Origin: Variovorax paradoxus
GTDB lineage: Bacteria; Pseudomonadota; Gammaproteobacteria; Burkholderiales; Burkholderiaceae_C
Direction of reading: 5' to 3'
Assembly (NCBI RefSeq): GCF_030815855.1
Contig: NZ_JAUSXG010000001.1
Location: forward strand, 248,001 to 312,000
Length of the DNA: 64,000 nucleotides
Part shown: positions 8,320 to 18,022 of the stretch, piece by piece
Numbering within the stretch: position 1 is the first letter of the stretch
Layout of the letters: the number at the start of each line of letters is the position of its first letter
Program-made: the position numbers and the translations under genes
Notes under the pieces: generated by a model
Told to the model about the DNA's origin: nothing
Databases searched by the model: none
The model's input: only the letters and a program-made list of their open reading frames with translations

Positions 8320-9636
8320 TTGAAATCAGATCTGCCGCAGATACTCCAGGACGAAGAGCACAAGCGCGCCGCGCATGCATCGCCCGAGGGCCGGCGCCGC
8401 CAGTGGGTGATCGGCGGCGTGGTGGCCGTGCTGGCCGTCGTCGGGCTGGGTTTTCCGATGGAGACGGTGGTGGTGGCGCCAGGCCGCGTGATCCCGTCGG
8501 ACCGCGTCAAGTCGATCCAGCATCTGGAAGGCGGCATCGTCAGCAACGTGCTGGTGAAGGAAGGCGACCGCGTGAAGCAGGGCCAGTCGCTGGTCGAGAT
8601 CGACCTGGGCGGCAGCGGCCTCAATTTCGAGGAGCTCGCGGCGCGCCATGCGTCCACGCAAGCCACCCGCATCCGGCTCATGGCCGAGAGCCGCGGCAAG
8701 CCGCTCAAGCGAGACAGTTTTGCCGCCGACATCGACGAGAGCGTGCTCGACGGCGAAACCGGTGCGTATGAAGCACGCGCGCTCGAGCAGCGCGGCGTGA
8801 TGGCCGGTGCGGTGTCGGGGCTCGAACAGGCGCGCAGCAAGGAGCTCGAACAGCAGGCCAAGGTGAAGGGCCTGAACGACCGCCTGGCGCTGATGCACAA
8901 GGAGTTCGAAATTTCGGAGCAGCTGCTCAGCGAGAAGCTGGTCGGCCAGGTCGAGGTGCTCGAGAAGCGCAGGCTGGTCGAGGGCGTGCGAAGCGAGTTG
9001 GCCGTGGCGCGCCAGGGCGCTATTTCCGCCAGCGCCGCCATCGCCGAGGCGCAGGCCAAGATGGCCGAGGCCGAAGGGCGCTTCCGGCGCCGCGCGTCCG
9101 ACGAACTCGCCACCGTGGAGCGCCAGTTCGCAAGCCTGAGCGAAGACCTCGCGCGCGCGCGCACCCAGCGCTCGCGCACGATCGTCAAGGCGCCCGCCGA
9201 TGGCATCGTCAAGGGGCTGCGCAGCGCCAGCCCGGGCTGGGTCATCAAGCCGGGCGAAGCCATCATGGAAGTGGTGCCCGACAAGGACGAGGTCATGATC
9301 GAGGCGCGCCTGAATCCGAACGATCGCGGCTTCGTCGAAGTCGGGCAGGCGGCGCGCGTGAAGATCACGGCCTACGACTACCTGCGCTACGGTGCCATCG
9401 ACGGCAAGGTCACACTCGTCGCCGCCGATGCCGACCGTGATCCGGCGATTGCCAACGCGGCGCCGTACTACCGCATCCTGATCGGCACCGGACAATCCTA
9501 TGTGGGACAGCAAGAGAACCGTGTCACCGCCGGCATGGAGTCGGAGGTCGACCTGAAGGTGGGAACCGATCCGTTCATCTGGTACATCCTTCGTCCTGTG
9601 CTCAAGCTTCGGCGCGAAGCCTTCCGCGAACCATGA
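8320..9636 (+). CDS. HlyD-family periplasmic adaptor of type I secretion
   Basis: 438 residues. The chosen start is TTG at 8320, preceded by CAGGGA seven bases upstream; a longer reading frame back to 8239 would run into the ABC gene. One N-terminal membrane anchor (WVIGGVVAVLAVVGLGF), a lipoyl-like hairpin (GRVIPSDRVKSIQHLEGGIV ... LVKEGDRVKQGQ), a long coiled coil (about 95-290), and a beta-barrel region with APADGIVKGL. These are the parts of an HlyD/PrtE adaptor linking the inner-membrane ABC protein to TolC. It overlaps the next gene by four bases. Confidence 0.9.
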   Translation: MKSDLPQILQDEEHKRAAHASPEGRRRQWVIGGVVAVLAVVGLGFPMETVVVAPGRVIPSDRVKSIQHLEGGIVSNVLVKEGDRVKQGQSLVEIDLGGSGLNFEELAARHASTQATRIRLMAESRGKPLKRDSFAADIDESVLDGETGAYEARALEQRGVMAGAVSGLEQARSKELEQQAKVKGLNDRLALMHKEFEISEQLLSEKLVGQVEVLEKRRLVEGVRSELAVARQGAISASAAIAEAQAKMAEAEGRFRRRASDELATVERQFASLSEDLARARTQRSRTIVKAPADGIVKGLRSASPGWVIKPGEAIMEVVPDKDEVMIEARLNPNDRGFVEVGQAARVKITAYDYLRYGAIDGKVTLVAADADRDPAIANAAPYYRILIGTGQSYVGQQENRVTAGMESEVDLKVGTDPFIWYILRPVLKLRREAFREP

Positions 9637-11189
9637 GGGGCAGCAACTCGGCAGGCCGGCGCCGCATGGGCCGCGGCGTTCTCTGTGCAGCGCTGTGCGC
9701 GGGCTTTGCGCTGCCTCCTGGCGTCGCCGTCGCGCAGGAGGAGCCAGCGCAACTCGTGGCGGCGCGCCGCCTTTCCATGCCGTCGATCGGAGCCGCAAGC
9801 TATGCCCAGCGCGTGAAGCAGGCGCTGGTCGCGCTCTCGCAGGAATACCCCGAAGTGCAGACCGCGCAGGCGGCGGCCAACACCAGCAGCTTCGGCGTCG
9901 ATGCCGCCAGGAAGGCGCGTTATCCGCGCTTCAAGATGGGCACCGCGTCCGGCAACTACAACAGCGGCGCGGCGAATGCCAAGTCCGAGAACTACACCGT
10001 GCTGACCGCCGAAGCACGCGTGAGCCTGATCGACGGCGGCGCCATGAGCGCCGCGGTGCGCGCGGCCGAGGCCGGCAACCAGGCGGACGACGAAGCGGTC
10101 GTCACCACCTCGCAGAAGGTGGTGCTCGACGCCCTGACCGCCTACCTGCAGGTGCAGCGCTTCGACCTGAAGAAGCAGATCGCGCGCAAGTCCACCGAAG
10201 TGGTGGCCGAGTTGTCGAAGGCCGAGGCCCGGCGCGTTGCCCTTGGCGCCGCGGGCGAGAACGACCTGAACATGGCCGCCGCGCGCCGTGCCAGCGTGGC
10301 CGCGCGCGAATCCGACTTTCAGGCGCAGCGCGACGAGGCGGTCGCCAAGTTCAACACCTACTTCAAGTTCACGCCCGCGACCGATTCGCTGCCCGTGCTC
10401 GCGGCGCCCACGCTCTGGCGCATCGCTTCGCAGGAAGAGGCCCTGCGCCGCGCCGAGGAACGCAGCACCGAAATCGCCGAAGCCAAGGGCCGCGTCGCAC
10501 GGGCCCAGGCGCTCGTCGACCAGCAGGAGGCCAGCATCTACCCGACGGTGGACGCGGTGTTCGTCAAGAGCAAGGACCCGCGCGGCGTGTCGCCGCAGGA
10601 CCCGACGCGCGCGGCCTTCGAGCTCAACTGGAACTTCGGCAACGGCTTCGACCGCCAATTGCGGCTGAAGTCCGCATTGGCTGAAGTCGCGAATCAGGAA
10701 GCGAAGCTCGAAGGTGTGAAGCTCAATCTGCTGGAGCTCACATCGGCCTCATGGGCCCGCACGGTCTCTGGACGCGAGCGCGAGCGCCAGCTGATGGAAG
10801 CGGTCAGCACCTCGGGCCAGGCTTTCCGCGGCCGGCGCCGCCTGATGGAGTTCGGCCGCGAGACCTTGCCCGCCGTGCTCGACGCACAACTGGACTACTA
10901 CAACCTGTTGTTCGACTATGTCGACGCCGTGTTCGACCTGCGCATTTCCGAACTGCGCCTGGCGCGCACCACCGGCGAACTGCGCATCGAACCCGAAGCG
11001 GGCAACGCCTGGATCGACCGCATCTTCGGCCCGCCGAGCCGGCCGGCACTGAGCGAAGACGGGCTGCTCACCGCACTGTGCATCTCGAGCAACGCGAGCT
11101 GCGCCAGCGAGCCGGTGACCGATCGCGGCGCCACCGCGGTGGCATCGAACCCGCCGCTGCGCCGCGCCGCGCGCTTGGCGGCCCGTTAA
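9633..11189 (+). CDS. TolC-family outer-membrane channel of type I secretion
   Basis: 518 residues with a cleavable signal peptide ending near VAVAQEE. The two long helical halves typical of TolC proteins can be followed (AALVALSQEYPEVQTAQAAA region and the later RAEERSTEIAEAKGRVARAQ region), with a tail rich in Ala/Pro after about residue 455. It completes the secretion channel with the two preceding gene products. The ATG overlaps the adaptor stop (ATGA). The gene is convergent with the sigma54 regulator only 21 bases away. Confidence 0.88.
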   Translation: MRGSNSAGRRRMGRGVLCAALCAGFALPPGVAVAQEEPAQLVAARRLSMPSIGAASYAQRVKQALVALSQEYPEVQTAQAAANTSSFGVDAARKARYPRFKMGTASGNYNSGAANAKSENYTVLTAEARVSLIDGGAMSAAVRAAEAGNQADDEAVVTTSQKVVLDALTAYLQVQRFDLKKQIARKSTEVVAELSKAEARRVALGAAGENDLNMAAARRASVAARESDFQAQRDEAVAKFNTYFKFTPATDSLPVLAAPTLWRIASQEEALRRAEERSTEIAEAKGRVARAQALVDQQEASIYPTVDAVFVKSKDPRGVSPQDPTRAAFELNWNFGNGFDRQLRLKSALAEVANQEAKLEGVKLNLLELTSASWARTVSGRERERQLMEAVSTSGQAFRGRRRLMEFGRETLPAVLDAQLDYYNLLFDYVDAVFDLRISELRLARTTGELRIEPEAGNAWIDRIFGPPSRPALSEDGLLTALCISSNASCASEPVTDRGATAVASNPPLRRAARLAAR

Positions 11190-11210
11190 GCGGGGGAGGA
11201 GGAGGAGGGC

Positions 11211-12641
11211 TCAGGCGTCCTCGGGGATGCCGGGCTCACCGTCGAGAATCTGGTACTTGCGCATCTTTTCCCACAGCACCTTGCGGCTGATGCCGAGGTG
11301 CTGCGCGGTGTCCTGGCGCTTCCAGTCGTTGATCTCCAGCGCCGCGATGATGCGATTGCGCTCGCTGCTGTTCCATCCCTTGCGCTCGCCGTTGCCGTCG
11401 AGTGCAGCGCCGTTGGCGCTGCCGTTGTGTCCGTTTCTTTCGGCCGAGTTCGCCGAGGGCGTCGGCGTGCCGCGCGTCAGCGCAATGGCGCGCTGAATCA
11501 GGTTCTGGTCCCACGAATGCAGCTGCCTCGCAATCACGCCCACCCGCTCGGCCAGGTTGCGCAGCTGCCGCACGTTGCCGGGAAAATAAGTCTCGGCCAC
11601 CGCATCGCTGAGCCAGTGCGGCGTTTCACCGAGCGCCTCGAGTTCATCGCCCAGCACGTTGCCCAGCAGCGCCTTGAAGATCGCGATCTTGTCGACTTCG
11701 CCGCGCTCCTCGAGACTGGGCACATGCAGCTCGATCACTGCGAGCCGATAGAACAGGTCGGCGCGGAATTCGCCGCTGGCCACCATCTCGCGCAGGTTGC
11801 GGTTGGTCGCGGCCACCAGGCGAAAGTCGACGCGGACCGGCGCCGTGGCACCCAGCCGCGTCACCGCGTTGTCTTCCAGCACGCGCAGCAGCTTGACCTG
11901 CTGGTACTTGGGCAAGTCGCCGATCTCATCGAGGAACAGCGTGCCGCCCGTCGCCTGCTCGAAATAGCCGCGATGCGCATGCACGGCGCCGGTGAACGAG
12001 CCCTTGGTATGGCCGAAGAAAAGCGACTCGAAGAGACCGTCCGGAATCGCGCCGCAGTTCACCGCCACGAATGCGCCCTTGCTGTAGTGCTGGTGCCCCA
12101 GGTGCAACTGCTGCGCAATGCGTTCCTTGCCCACACCCGTTTCGCCGCGCACCAGCACGCTGTGGTTGCAATCGGCAAAGGCGGTCACTTCGGCAAGCAG
12201 CGATTGCATCGCCTCCGAATGCGCCACCAGCACATCGGGCGCCTGCGGTGCCACGTCGCGCGCCCGCAGCTGCCGCACCAGCTTGGCGACCATCGTGCGC
12301 AACTCGGCGCAGGTGAAGTCGTACGGCAGAACATGCAGGTACTCGGGCGGGTACGTGCGAGAGTCGCGGTCCCGCGAGCCCGCCGCCACCCAGATCACCG
12401 GCATGCCCTGCAACAGCTCGGTCGCATGCGCCAGCCCTCCGCCGTCGATGACCGTGACGCTGAGGATGGCGACCGAAGGCCGAAGCGCCGTGCCGCGCTG
12501 CTGCTGCGGAGGCGGCATGCCATCGGCCCGGATCACCTCCACGTCGAAGCTCGCCATGCACCGCGCGATACGGTCGAGGATGTCGGCCTTGCCTTCCCAG
12601 ACAAAGAGGTCGAGTTCGTCGAAGTTGGGGGGGGAGCTCAT
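11211..12641 (-). CDS. Sigma54-dependent transcriptional activator
   Basis: 476 residues. Residues 1-130 form a receiver-like domain with no clear phospho-acceptor motif. Residues about 165-390 are the AAA+ domain: Walker [10 protein letters not shown], the sigma54 contact loop as GSFTGA (instead of GAFTGA), Walker [11 protein letters not shown] and [14 protein letters not shown]. The C-terminus has a Fis-type helix-turn-helix ([17 protein letters not shown]). It lies 18 bases after tadG on the same strand, so it is probably the last gene of the Tad operon, and it is convergent with the type I secretion genes. It could control the pilus, the export locus, or both. It requires RpoN. Confidence 0.88.
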   Translation of the reverse strand: MSSPPNFDELDLFVWEGKADILDRIARCMASFDVEVIRADGMPPPQQQRGTALRPSVAILSVTVIDGGGLAHATELLQGMPVIWVAAGSRDRDSRTYPPEYLHVLPYDFTCAELRTMVAKLVRQLRARDVAPQAPDVLVAHSEAMQSLLAEVTAFADCNHSVLVRGETGVGKERIAQQLHLGHQHYSKGAFVAVNCGAIPDGLFESLFFGHTKGSFTGAVHAHRGYFEQATGGTLFLDEIGDLPKYQQVKLLRVLEDNAVTRLGATAPVRVDFRLVAATNRNLREMVASGEFRADLFYRLAVIELHVPSLEERGEVDKIAIFKALLGNVLGDELEALGETPHWLSDAVAETYFPGNVRQLRNLAERVGVIARQLHSWDQNLIQRAIALTRGTPTPSANSAERNGHNGSANGAALDGNGERKGWNSSERNRIIAALEINDWKRQDTAQHLGISRKVLWEKMRKYQILDGEPGIPEDA

Positions 12642-12659
12642 GTCGGGGGAATACGTGTA

Positions 12660-14732
12660 TCAATAGACAAGCTCGGCCCCTCGGTTGCAGGAAAGCCGAG
12701 CTCCGACTTCCGCTTTCGCGAGGTCGATGCCCAGCAAGTTCAGAAGCAGGTTGACTGCGGGGTCGAGCAAAGGAGCGAGCGCATCCGTGATGATGGTCTT
12801 CACGGTGCTGAGGAGGCCACTCACGAGGCTCAAGGTGCCGTTGAGGAGCGGTCCGAGGATGCCGCTGGTGGTGCTTGAATACGGCTGGATTTGTATGCCG
12901 GCCAGTGTGGGGCCTAGGCTCTGGACCAGCGATTGAGCACTGATCGGCTGGAATGAAGGATCAGGACTGGAACCGTCATACGGCGCGGCGTCGATCTCGG
13001 GCAGGTTTGCGGCAGCGGGCGCGGTGTAGGTCAAGGTGCGGTTGCTGGCGCTTCCCCCTACGTCCGAATTGACTACCAGCCCCAAGCCCGAAATGATGTT
13101 CTTCTTGGCACTCGTTTCGTCGTTCACGAACGTGCCGGCCGCATTCTTCCATTTCTTGCCGAAGCACACCAACGAGAGCAAACAGGAATCGTATTTGGCT
13201 TCGCGATAGCCGATCTCCAGAATCTCCACCGGCTCCGCCGTTGCAGGCTGCGAGGAGGAGAGCGCATTCGACACCTTTCCCACGTTGATTCGGGCAAGGC
13301 TGGTGGATGCATGGGCGTTCAGTGTCTTGCTGGCGTTCAACCCGCATGTGTGACCAGTGACCAGGGCGGCGCCGTTGCCCGAACTGATGCTGATATCGAT
13401 AGGAGTAGCGAGCGGTGTCGTGTAGATGACCTTCATCGGCGCGCAGGAGGGAAAGATTCCACCGCAGGCAACAATGCCGATGAGGTCCGGAACGAAGTTA
13501 TCGAAACCCGGTGTTGTGACGCTGTCCAGAAAATTGGCAAGCGGAGCCAGTGCGCCCAATGCAGCGGATGCCACGTCCGAAACAACTGTTGCCAGCTCAC
13601 TCAGGTCCAGCGAAAGCAACAATCGAATCTGCGCCGTTCGCACATAGATCTTGTTGGGATCGTTCACGCCCAGACTTGCGTTGATCAAGGAAGGATCCCC
13701 GACCGCCGAAACTTGTGGTGCCTCGATTGCACGAACCTTGGCGGTGACACCGGCAACCCCGGGAACATTCACGGGAAGATCGGCGGCCAGCGCGTTCTTG
13801 CCATTCGCAAGCTGCACCACACCCTGAGCGAGTTGAAAGAGCTGCAAGTCGGTCTGCAAACCCGCGGCATCGGTGCCGGTAGCGATGTTCAGCAGTTCGC
13901 CGACGGTGAGGGGCTGAGGCGACCCAGCCGATGCTGTCAGAAGTTGCTGCAACGCCTGCACCGCAATACTGGCGCTGGTGCCCCCGCGTTCCATGACCGT
14001 GATCATGCTTTGCAAAAGGATGCCGGCGTTCACATCGGTGCCAAGCACTTCGTCGTAGTTGGCGGTATTGATGTTGAGATCCAGCTTGAGCTGATCGAGA
14101 AAATCGAGCAGCTTGATGTTGGAGTCGACCAGCCCTTGCCAGCCGGCGACCGACACATCGAGCGAACCGCCGAGCATGCCGCGGAACAGTGCGTTCAAAA
14201 TCAGCGAGCGTTGGGAGTCGATGGCTGCGATCGTGCTGCGGATGCTCAGTGAAGCGAGCGGCTGCTTCTTGGCCGCGAGTGCTTCGACGCTGATGGCGAA
14301 AGACTGATTGCCGGGGAGATTCGGCAGCAGAGATGGCGCGCTCCTGGTAAGCGTCACCCGCACGGCATTGAAGATCTGCCCGCTCTCGGGCGTGCCAAAG
14401 TGAAGGGGCGCTGGTCGCAGGGTCGGGTTCCAGTTGCCGCATTGGACTTCTGCTGCTGTTACCGGCGTCAGCAACTGCGGCATGTTTTTTCCACCATTCG
14501 TAATTGCTGCGGTGGTTGCCTCGCCGCAGCTTGCGGGCAGCAAGGCCTGCGCACCCGCCAGCGCCGCAAGATCCGCCGTCTTCTGAAGCTCGCGTTTCAG
14601 AAAGAACATGTAGCCCAGTTCAACGCCGACAAGCACGATGACCAGAAGGCTCAACGCGATGGTCGCAGTGATGACCACCGACCCGCCTTGCCGCCGTGCT
14701 GTTCTTCGATGGAGTGCCCGCATCGTTCGCAT
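12660..14732 (-). CDS. tadG: TadG-like pilus assembly protein
   Basis: About 690 residues. An N-terminal basic stretch and one hydrophobic segment (SVVITATIALSLLVIVLVGV) are followed by a TadE/G-like region KRELQKTADLAALAGAQAL, then a large periplasmic part rich in Ala, Ser and Asn. This matches TadG, a pseudopilin-like protein of Tad systems. ATG at 14732 was chosen because it starts five bases after the upstream stop; an ATG at 14771 overlaps the upstream gene. Its base composition is lower in GC than the neighbouring genes. Confidence 0.8.
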   Translation of the reverse strand: MRTMRALHRRTARRQGGSVVITATIALSLLVIVLVGVELGYMFFLKRELQKTADLAALAGAQALLPASCGEATTAAITNGGKNMPQLLTPVTAAEVQCGNWNPTLRPAPLHFGTPESGQIFNAVRVTLTRSAPSLLPNLPGNQSFAISVEALAAKKQPLASLSIRSTIAAIDSQRSLILNALFRGMLGGSLDVSVAGWQGLVDSNIKLLDFLDQLKLDLNINTANYDEVLGTDVNAGILLQSMITVMERGGTSASIAVQALQQLLTASAGSPQPLTVGELLNIATGTDAAGLQTDLQLFQLAQGVVQLANGKNALAADLPVNVPGVAGVTAKVRAIEAPQVSAVGDPSLINASLGVNDPNKIYVRTAQIRLLLSLDLSELATVVSDVASAALGALAPLANFLDSVTTPGFDNFVPDLIGIVACGGIFPSCAPMKVIYTTPLATPIDISISSGNGAALVTGHTCGLNASKTLNAHASTSLARINVGKVSNALSSSQPATAEPVEILEIGYREAKYDSCLLSLVCFGKKWKNAAGTFVNDETSAKKNIISGLGLVVNSDVGGSASNRTLTYTAPAAANLPEIDAAPYDGSSPDPSFQPISAQSLVQSLGPTLAGIQIQPYSSTTSGILGPLLNGTLSLVSGLLSTVKTIITDALAPLLDPAVNLLLNLLGIDLAKAEVGARLSCNRGAELVY

Positions 14733-14736
14733 CTGT

Positions 14737-15231
14737 CTATGAAGAAGATCTGGCGGCCGTGGCCTTGCCAAGCAGGCGCTCGGGCATCCAGCTGCCGGTG
14801 AGCGGAACGGGTGGCAGCAGTGGATTGGCGCGGTAGGGGTAAGTCACCTTCACCGCAACTTCTCCAAGCGAAACAGTCACTTCGGGAGGGATGCCTGCCA
14901 TCTTTTCCCGCAGCCAGTTTTCTTTTGACAGAGGGGCGGCGCCCACGGAGGCGGGGGTGATCATCGAGAGTGCCAGCGAGCGGTAGACCGCCGTTCGAAC
15001 ATTCGTTTGCAGATCTGCGGCCGGCGTGTCGCTGCGGAAAGATTGAGCGGCTCTCGCGCCATCTTCAGCCGCGCGAGAGATGACCTGCTGAACGTACAAG
15101 ACGCCGCAGAACGTCACGAGGCCATAGATGCCGAGGAACAGAACGCCGAAGACGAGTGCAAACTCGATGGCGGCAACGCCTCGCTGGCGGTGAGCCATGG
15201 CCCGTTCGAGTTTCAGCCGGCCGAACTTCAC
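14737..15231 (-). CDS. TadE-like pseudopilin
   Basis: 164 residues. GTG at 15231 overlaps the upstream TGA (GTGA) and has GGGAGG five bases upstream, which decides the start. The N-terminus HRQRGVAAIEFALVF has the prepilin-like G-x4-E-F pattern and a hydrophobic helix, as in TadE/TadF pseudopilins processed by TadV. Later parts are periplasmic and poorly conserved. It works with TadG and the other TadE-like protein in Flp pilus assembly. Confidence 0.82.
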   Translation of the reverse strand: MKFGRLKLERAMAHRQRGVAAIEFALVFGVLFLGIYGLVTFCGVLYVQQVISRAAEDGARAAQSFRSDTPAADLQTNVRTAVYRSLALSMITPASVGAAPLSKENWLREKMAGIPPEVTVSLGEVAVKVTYPYRANPLLPPVPLTGSWMPERLLGKATAARSSS

Positions 15232-15713
15232 AACGACCTCCCGTCGAGCAGCATGCTGGCCTGGCCCGCAATCCGGGCGGGGACCGCAAAACTCGGAATC
15301 GCGGGAAACAACGCGTCGAGCCCGCTGACGGCGACGGTCACAACCACCTGGCACCGGTTGTTCCATTCCGGGCCGCAAGTGGGTGCAGCCTGCGAGCAGT
15401 CGTCCGTTCCTGCCATGCAAATTCTTGCCTCGACATTCCGGTTCGCTTTCAGGCCCGCAGGCAACCAGTCGCTGCGCGCTGTCGCAATGTCGTTTGCCTT
15501 GGTTTTTCTGGCTTCGAGATTGCTCTGGTAACGCAGCCCCGCTCGGGCACCGTCTTCCGCCGCGTTCTGCAGGCTCATGCGCACGGTCAGCAAGAAGCCA
15601 TAGCAAATCACCGCGTACAGCAGTGCAAAGATGATCAGGAACACGAACGCAAACTCGATCGCGTACACGCCGCGTTGGGCGCGCTCGGACTTTGCGTGGT
15701 TGCGTGTTTCCAT
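15228..15713 (-). CDS. TadE-like pseudopilin (first copy)
   Basis: 161 residues. The N-terminus RAQRGVYAIEFAFVF shows the G-x4-E-F processing pattern followed by a hydrophobic stretch to about residue 42. The rest includes four cysteines (ARICMAGTDDCSQAAPTCG and NRC), which may form disulfides. Related to the next gene, with which it overlaps by four bases; the two are probably TadE and TadF. Confidence 0.82.
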   Translation of the reverse strand: METRNHAKSERAQRGVYAIEFAFVFLIIFALLYAVICYGFLLTVRMSLQNAAEDGARAGLRYQSNLEARKTKANDIATARSDWLPAGLKANRNVEARICMAGTDDCSQAAPTCGPEWNNRCQVVVTVAVSGLDALFPAIPSFAVPARIAGQASMLLDGRSL

Positions 15714-15753
15714 CGTGGTTTTCTGCTTTGCGCGGCGAGGATCGGCTTGTTGC

Positions 15754-16113
15754 CTACCGGCCTCCGGAAGAGGAATCGCCGCCGCCGCTCTTCGATTTCG
15801 TCACCGTCGAACCCAGGTGTTCCGGAATCGGATGCTCGAAGCTCTTGATGTAGCGCTCATAGCTTCGGTTGGCCACGCTGCCGGCGATGGGCCGGGGTGT
15901 GCGCGAGGCGATTTCTCCGCTGCGCTGCCAGGCGAGCAGGTTCTGCGTCGCATCGCCCATGAGCAGCGGCGGCGGCGATTCGAACGCTTCGGCCTCGGCC
16001 TCCTGCGCCTTCGGGGGCTGCGGCGCCTGCGGTACGGCTTGGGCCGAGGCGGCGGTCGCCATGAAGAAGAGTGCGGCCGTCAGCGCGATCCGCTCGGCAA
16101 GCTGGTGGTTCAT
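15754..16113 (-). CDS. DUF3613-family periplasmic protein of the Tad locus
   Basis: 119 residues with a signal peptide ending at ASAQA. The mature part has a Pro/Glu-rich stretch, then LLMGDATQNLLAWQRSGEIA and YERYIKSFEHPIPE, the pattern I associate with DUF3613 proteins found in Tad clusters of Burkholderiales. The C-terminus is Ser/Gly-rich. Its ATG overlaps the tadD stop (ATGA), which ties it to the operon. Role unknown. Confidence 0.75.
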   Translation of the reverse strand: MNHQLAERIALTAALFFMATAASAQAVPQAPQPPKAQEAEAEAFESPPPLLMGDATQNLLAWQRSGEIASRTPRPIAGSVANRSYERYIKSFEHPIPEHLGSTVTKSKSGGGDSSSGGR

Positions 16114-17060
16114 GGTGTACCTCGCGAGGTCGAGTTCAGTGAAAGCGGCGCTTCAGGCGCGGAGGGCGAAGGATTGGTCTGGCTCGCGGTTCTCATGCCG
16201 CCCGCGCCGCTCCACCGCGACGGCTTGAGCGCAAGGGGCGCCACAACGGGTTCGACGCGAGTTCCCGCCGCCGCGGCAGCAGCAACGGGTGCGGGTGCGG
16301 GTGCGGGCAGCCTGCCCGATGCACGCATCTGCAACGCCGCTTCGCGCACGGCCAGGCGTGTCGGCTGCGGCATGCGGTGGGCGTCCATCAGTGCTGCCGC
16401 CCGGTCGGGCTGGTGGGTCACTTCCAGATAGAGCGCAAGGTTGGCTTGCGCCTGGGTGCTGTCGGGGCGCAATTGCAGGGCCTGCATCAGCGGCAGCCGG
16501 GCTTCCTCGATCTGGCCGGCGCCCAGGTGCGCGTAGCCGAGGTCGCTCAGCAGCAGCGCATCGGTCGGGGTGCGGCGCTGCGCTTGCACAAGCAACTGGA
16601 CCGCCTCGGCATAGTTGCCGCGCATTCCCGCCAACAGGCCCAGCCCGCGGTAGCCCGCACTCGCCAGCGGCGTGGCCAGCAGGCGCTTGTAGGCGGCTTC
16701 GGCGGGCGCGGCCTGCCCAGTCTGGCGCAGCGCTTCGGCGCGCGTGCGCGTGGATTCGGGCGACACGCCCCAACGCTGTTCCAGGGCGTCGATGTGCGCG
16801 AGCGATGCAAACCACAGGTCTTCCTTCTGCATCTGCTCGACGAGCTTGAGATAGGTGGCCTGCGTGTCCACGGCCGCTCCGGCCTTGGTGTCCGCGGCGG
16901 CTTCGGCGGCCATGCGCTGCTGCGCATCGGCGCTGGCGGCGTACTGGTCCTTGAGGCCGGCGCAGCCGGCAATGGCGAGCGCCGCTGCCGCCGCGCAGGC
17001 GATGGCCAGCAAGCGGCAAGCAGGGCGCGGGCTTGCGCAGAGGTCGAGTGGCTTCTTCAT
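16110..17060 (-). CDS. tadD: TadD-like TPR lipoprotein
   Basis: 316 residues. Lipoprotein signal with lipobox LAIAGC, then several tetratricopeptide-like repeats (EAAYKRLLATPLASAGYRGL, AVQLLVQAQRRTPTDALLLSDLGYAHL, EARLPLMQALQLRPDSTQAQANLALYL). TadD is thought to act as a pilotin or scaffold for the Tad secretin. The ATG at 17060 overlaps the tadC stop (ATGA), which fixes the start. The last 80 residues are Ala/Pro-rich and without a motif. Confidence 0.83.
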   Translation of the reverse strand: MKKPLDLCASPRPACRLLAIACAAAAALAIAGCAGLKDQYAASADAQQRMAAEAAADTKAGAAVDTQATYLKLVEQMQKEDLWFASLAHIDALEQRWGVSPESTRTRAEALRQTGQAAPAEAAYKRLLATPLASAGYRGLGLLAGMRGNYAEAVQLLVQAQRRTPTDALLLSDLGYAHLGAGQIEEARLPLMQALQLRPDSTQAQANLALYLEVTHQPDRAAALMDAHRMPQPTRLAVREAALQMRASGRLPAPAPAPVAAAAAAGTRVEPVVAPLALKPSRWSGAGGMRTASQTNPSPSAPEAPLSLNSTSRGTP

Positions 17061-18022
17061 TTGGCGGCGGCTCCCAGTGAACGGAAGATGGCAAGAAATG
17101 CCGGCCCCGCCGTGACGATGACCAATGCCGGCAACAGCGTGGTCACCATGACGGCGGTCATCTTCACGGTGATCTTTCCGATGCGTTCCTTCATTTCGGA
17201 ACGCCGGTGTTCGCGCAGCCGGTCGCTGAAGATGCGCAGCGGCTCCTGCACGGCGCCGCCGTGCTTGTCGACCTGCACCAGCAAGGACACGAGCCCGCGG
17301 AGGTTCTCGTTCTTGTGCAGGGTTGCGAGGCGCTGCAACGAATGCTCGCGGCTGCGGCCGCGGCTGTACTGGTTGTTGGCAAAGGTGAGCTCGTAGCCGA
17401 GCACGCGCAGCACATGCGAGAAGTCGCTGGCCATGATCTGCAGGCTCTGGTCCAGGCTCAGTCCCACGCCTTGCAGAAGGCGAAGCAGGTCGATGAACAG
17501 CGGCAGCTCCTGGTTCACCCGCTCGCGGCGCTTGGCGGCAAAGCGGCCGAGCACCCATTTGGGCGCCATGAAGCCGATGACGAAGGCGGCCGCCAGCACG
17601 ATGGTGACGGTGCGCTGCGGGCGGCCCGCGCTCCACAGCACGTAGACGGCAAAGGGAAGAAGGAAGGTGAAGAAGATGCGGGTCACCAGAAAAACCAGCT
17701 GGGCCCGCTTGGAGGACAAGCCGCATTGATCAATGAGGTTCCGGTCCTCGTTGGCCACGAGTGCGCGGCCGATCCGTGAATCGAGCCAGTGAAACGGCAG
17801 CTCGATGTCGGACTTTGCAGAGGCGTTGAACACGTCGGCCGCATCGGCGGACGCCGCGGATCCGCCCGGCGCCGTGGTGACCTGCTGGATGGCGCGGCCG
17901 ATGACCTTGCCGCTGCGCGTGCGGCGCAGCTCGGCCGCGATCAGCGCGCCGGCACCGGCCATCAGGCCCAGGGCCAGCAACGCCAGGCTGATGATCGCGA
18001 GCTGATGGGTGGTGAAGCTCAT
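17057..18022 (-). CDS. tadC: TadC inner-membrane platform protein
   Basis: 321 residues with a type II secretion F (GspF-like) domain: ELPLFIDLLRLLQGVGLSLDQSL and the C-terminal hydrophobic helix VMVTTLLPALVIVTAGPAFLAI. Four transmembrane segments are visible, one near the N-terminus, two around 105-150 and one at the end. With TadB it forms the membrane platform for Flp pilus assembly. It overlaps tadB by four bases. Confidence 0.88.
   Translation of the reverse strand: MSFTTHQLAIISLALLALGLMAGAGALIAAELRRTRSGKVIGRAIQQVTTAPGGSAASADAADVFNASAKSDIELPFHWLDSRIGRALVANEDRNLIDQCGLSSKRAQLVFLVTRIFFTFLLPFAVYVLWSAGRPQRTVTIVLAAAFVIGFMAPKWVLGRFAAKRRERVNQELPLFIDLLRLLQGVGLSLDQSLQIMASDFSHVLRVLGYELTFANNQYSRGRSREHSLQRLATLHKNENLRGLVSLLVQVDKHGGAVQEPLRIFSDRLREHRRSEMKERIGKITVKMTAVMVTTLLPALVIVTAGPAFLAIFRSLGAAAK

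Noticed and set aside
11298..12878. Plus-strand frame of 526 codons over the sigma54 activator
   Set aside because: Antisense shadow in high-GC DNA; the minus strand encodes a clear AAA+ activator.
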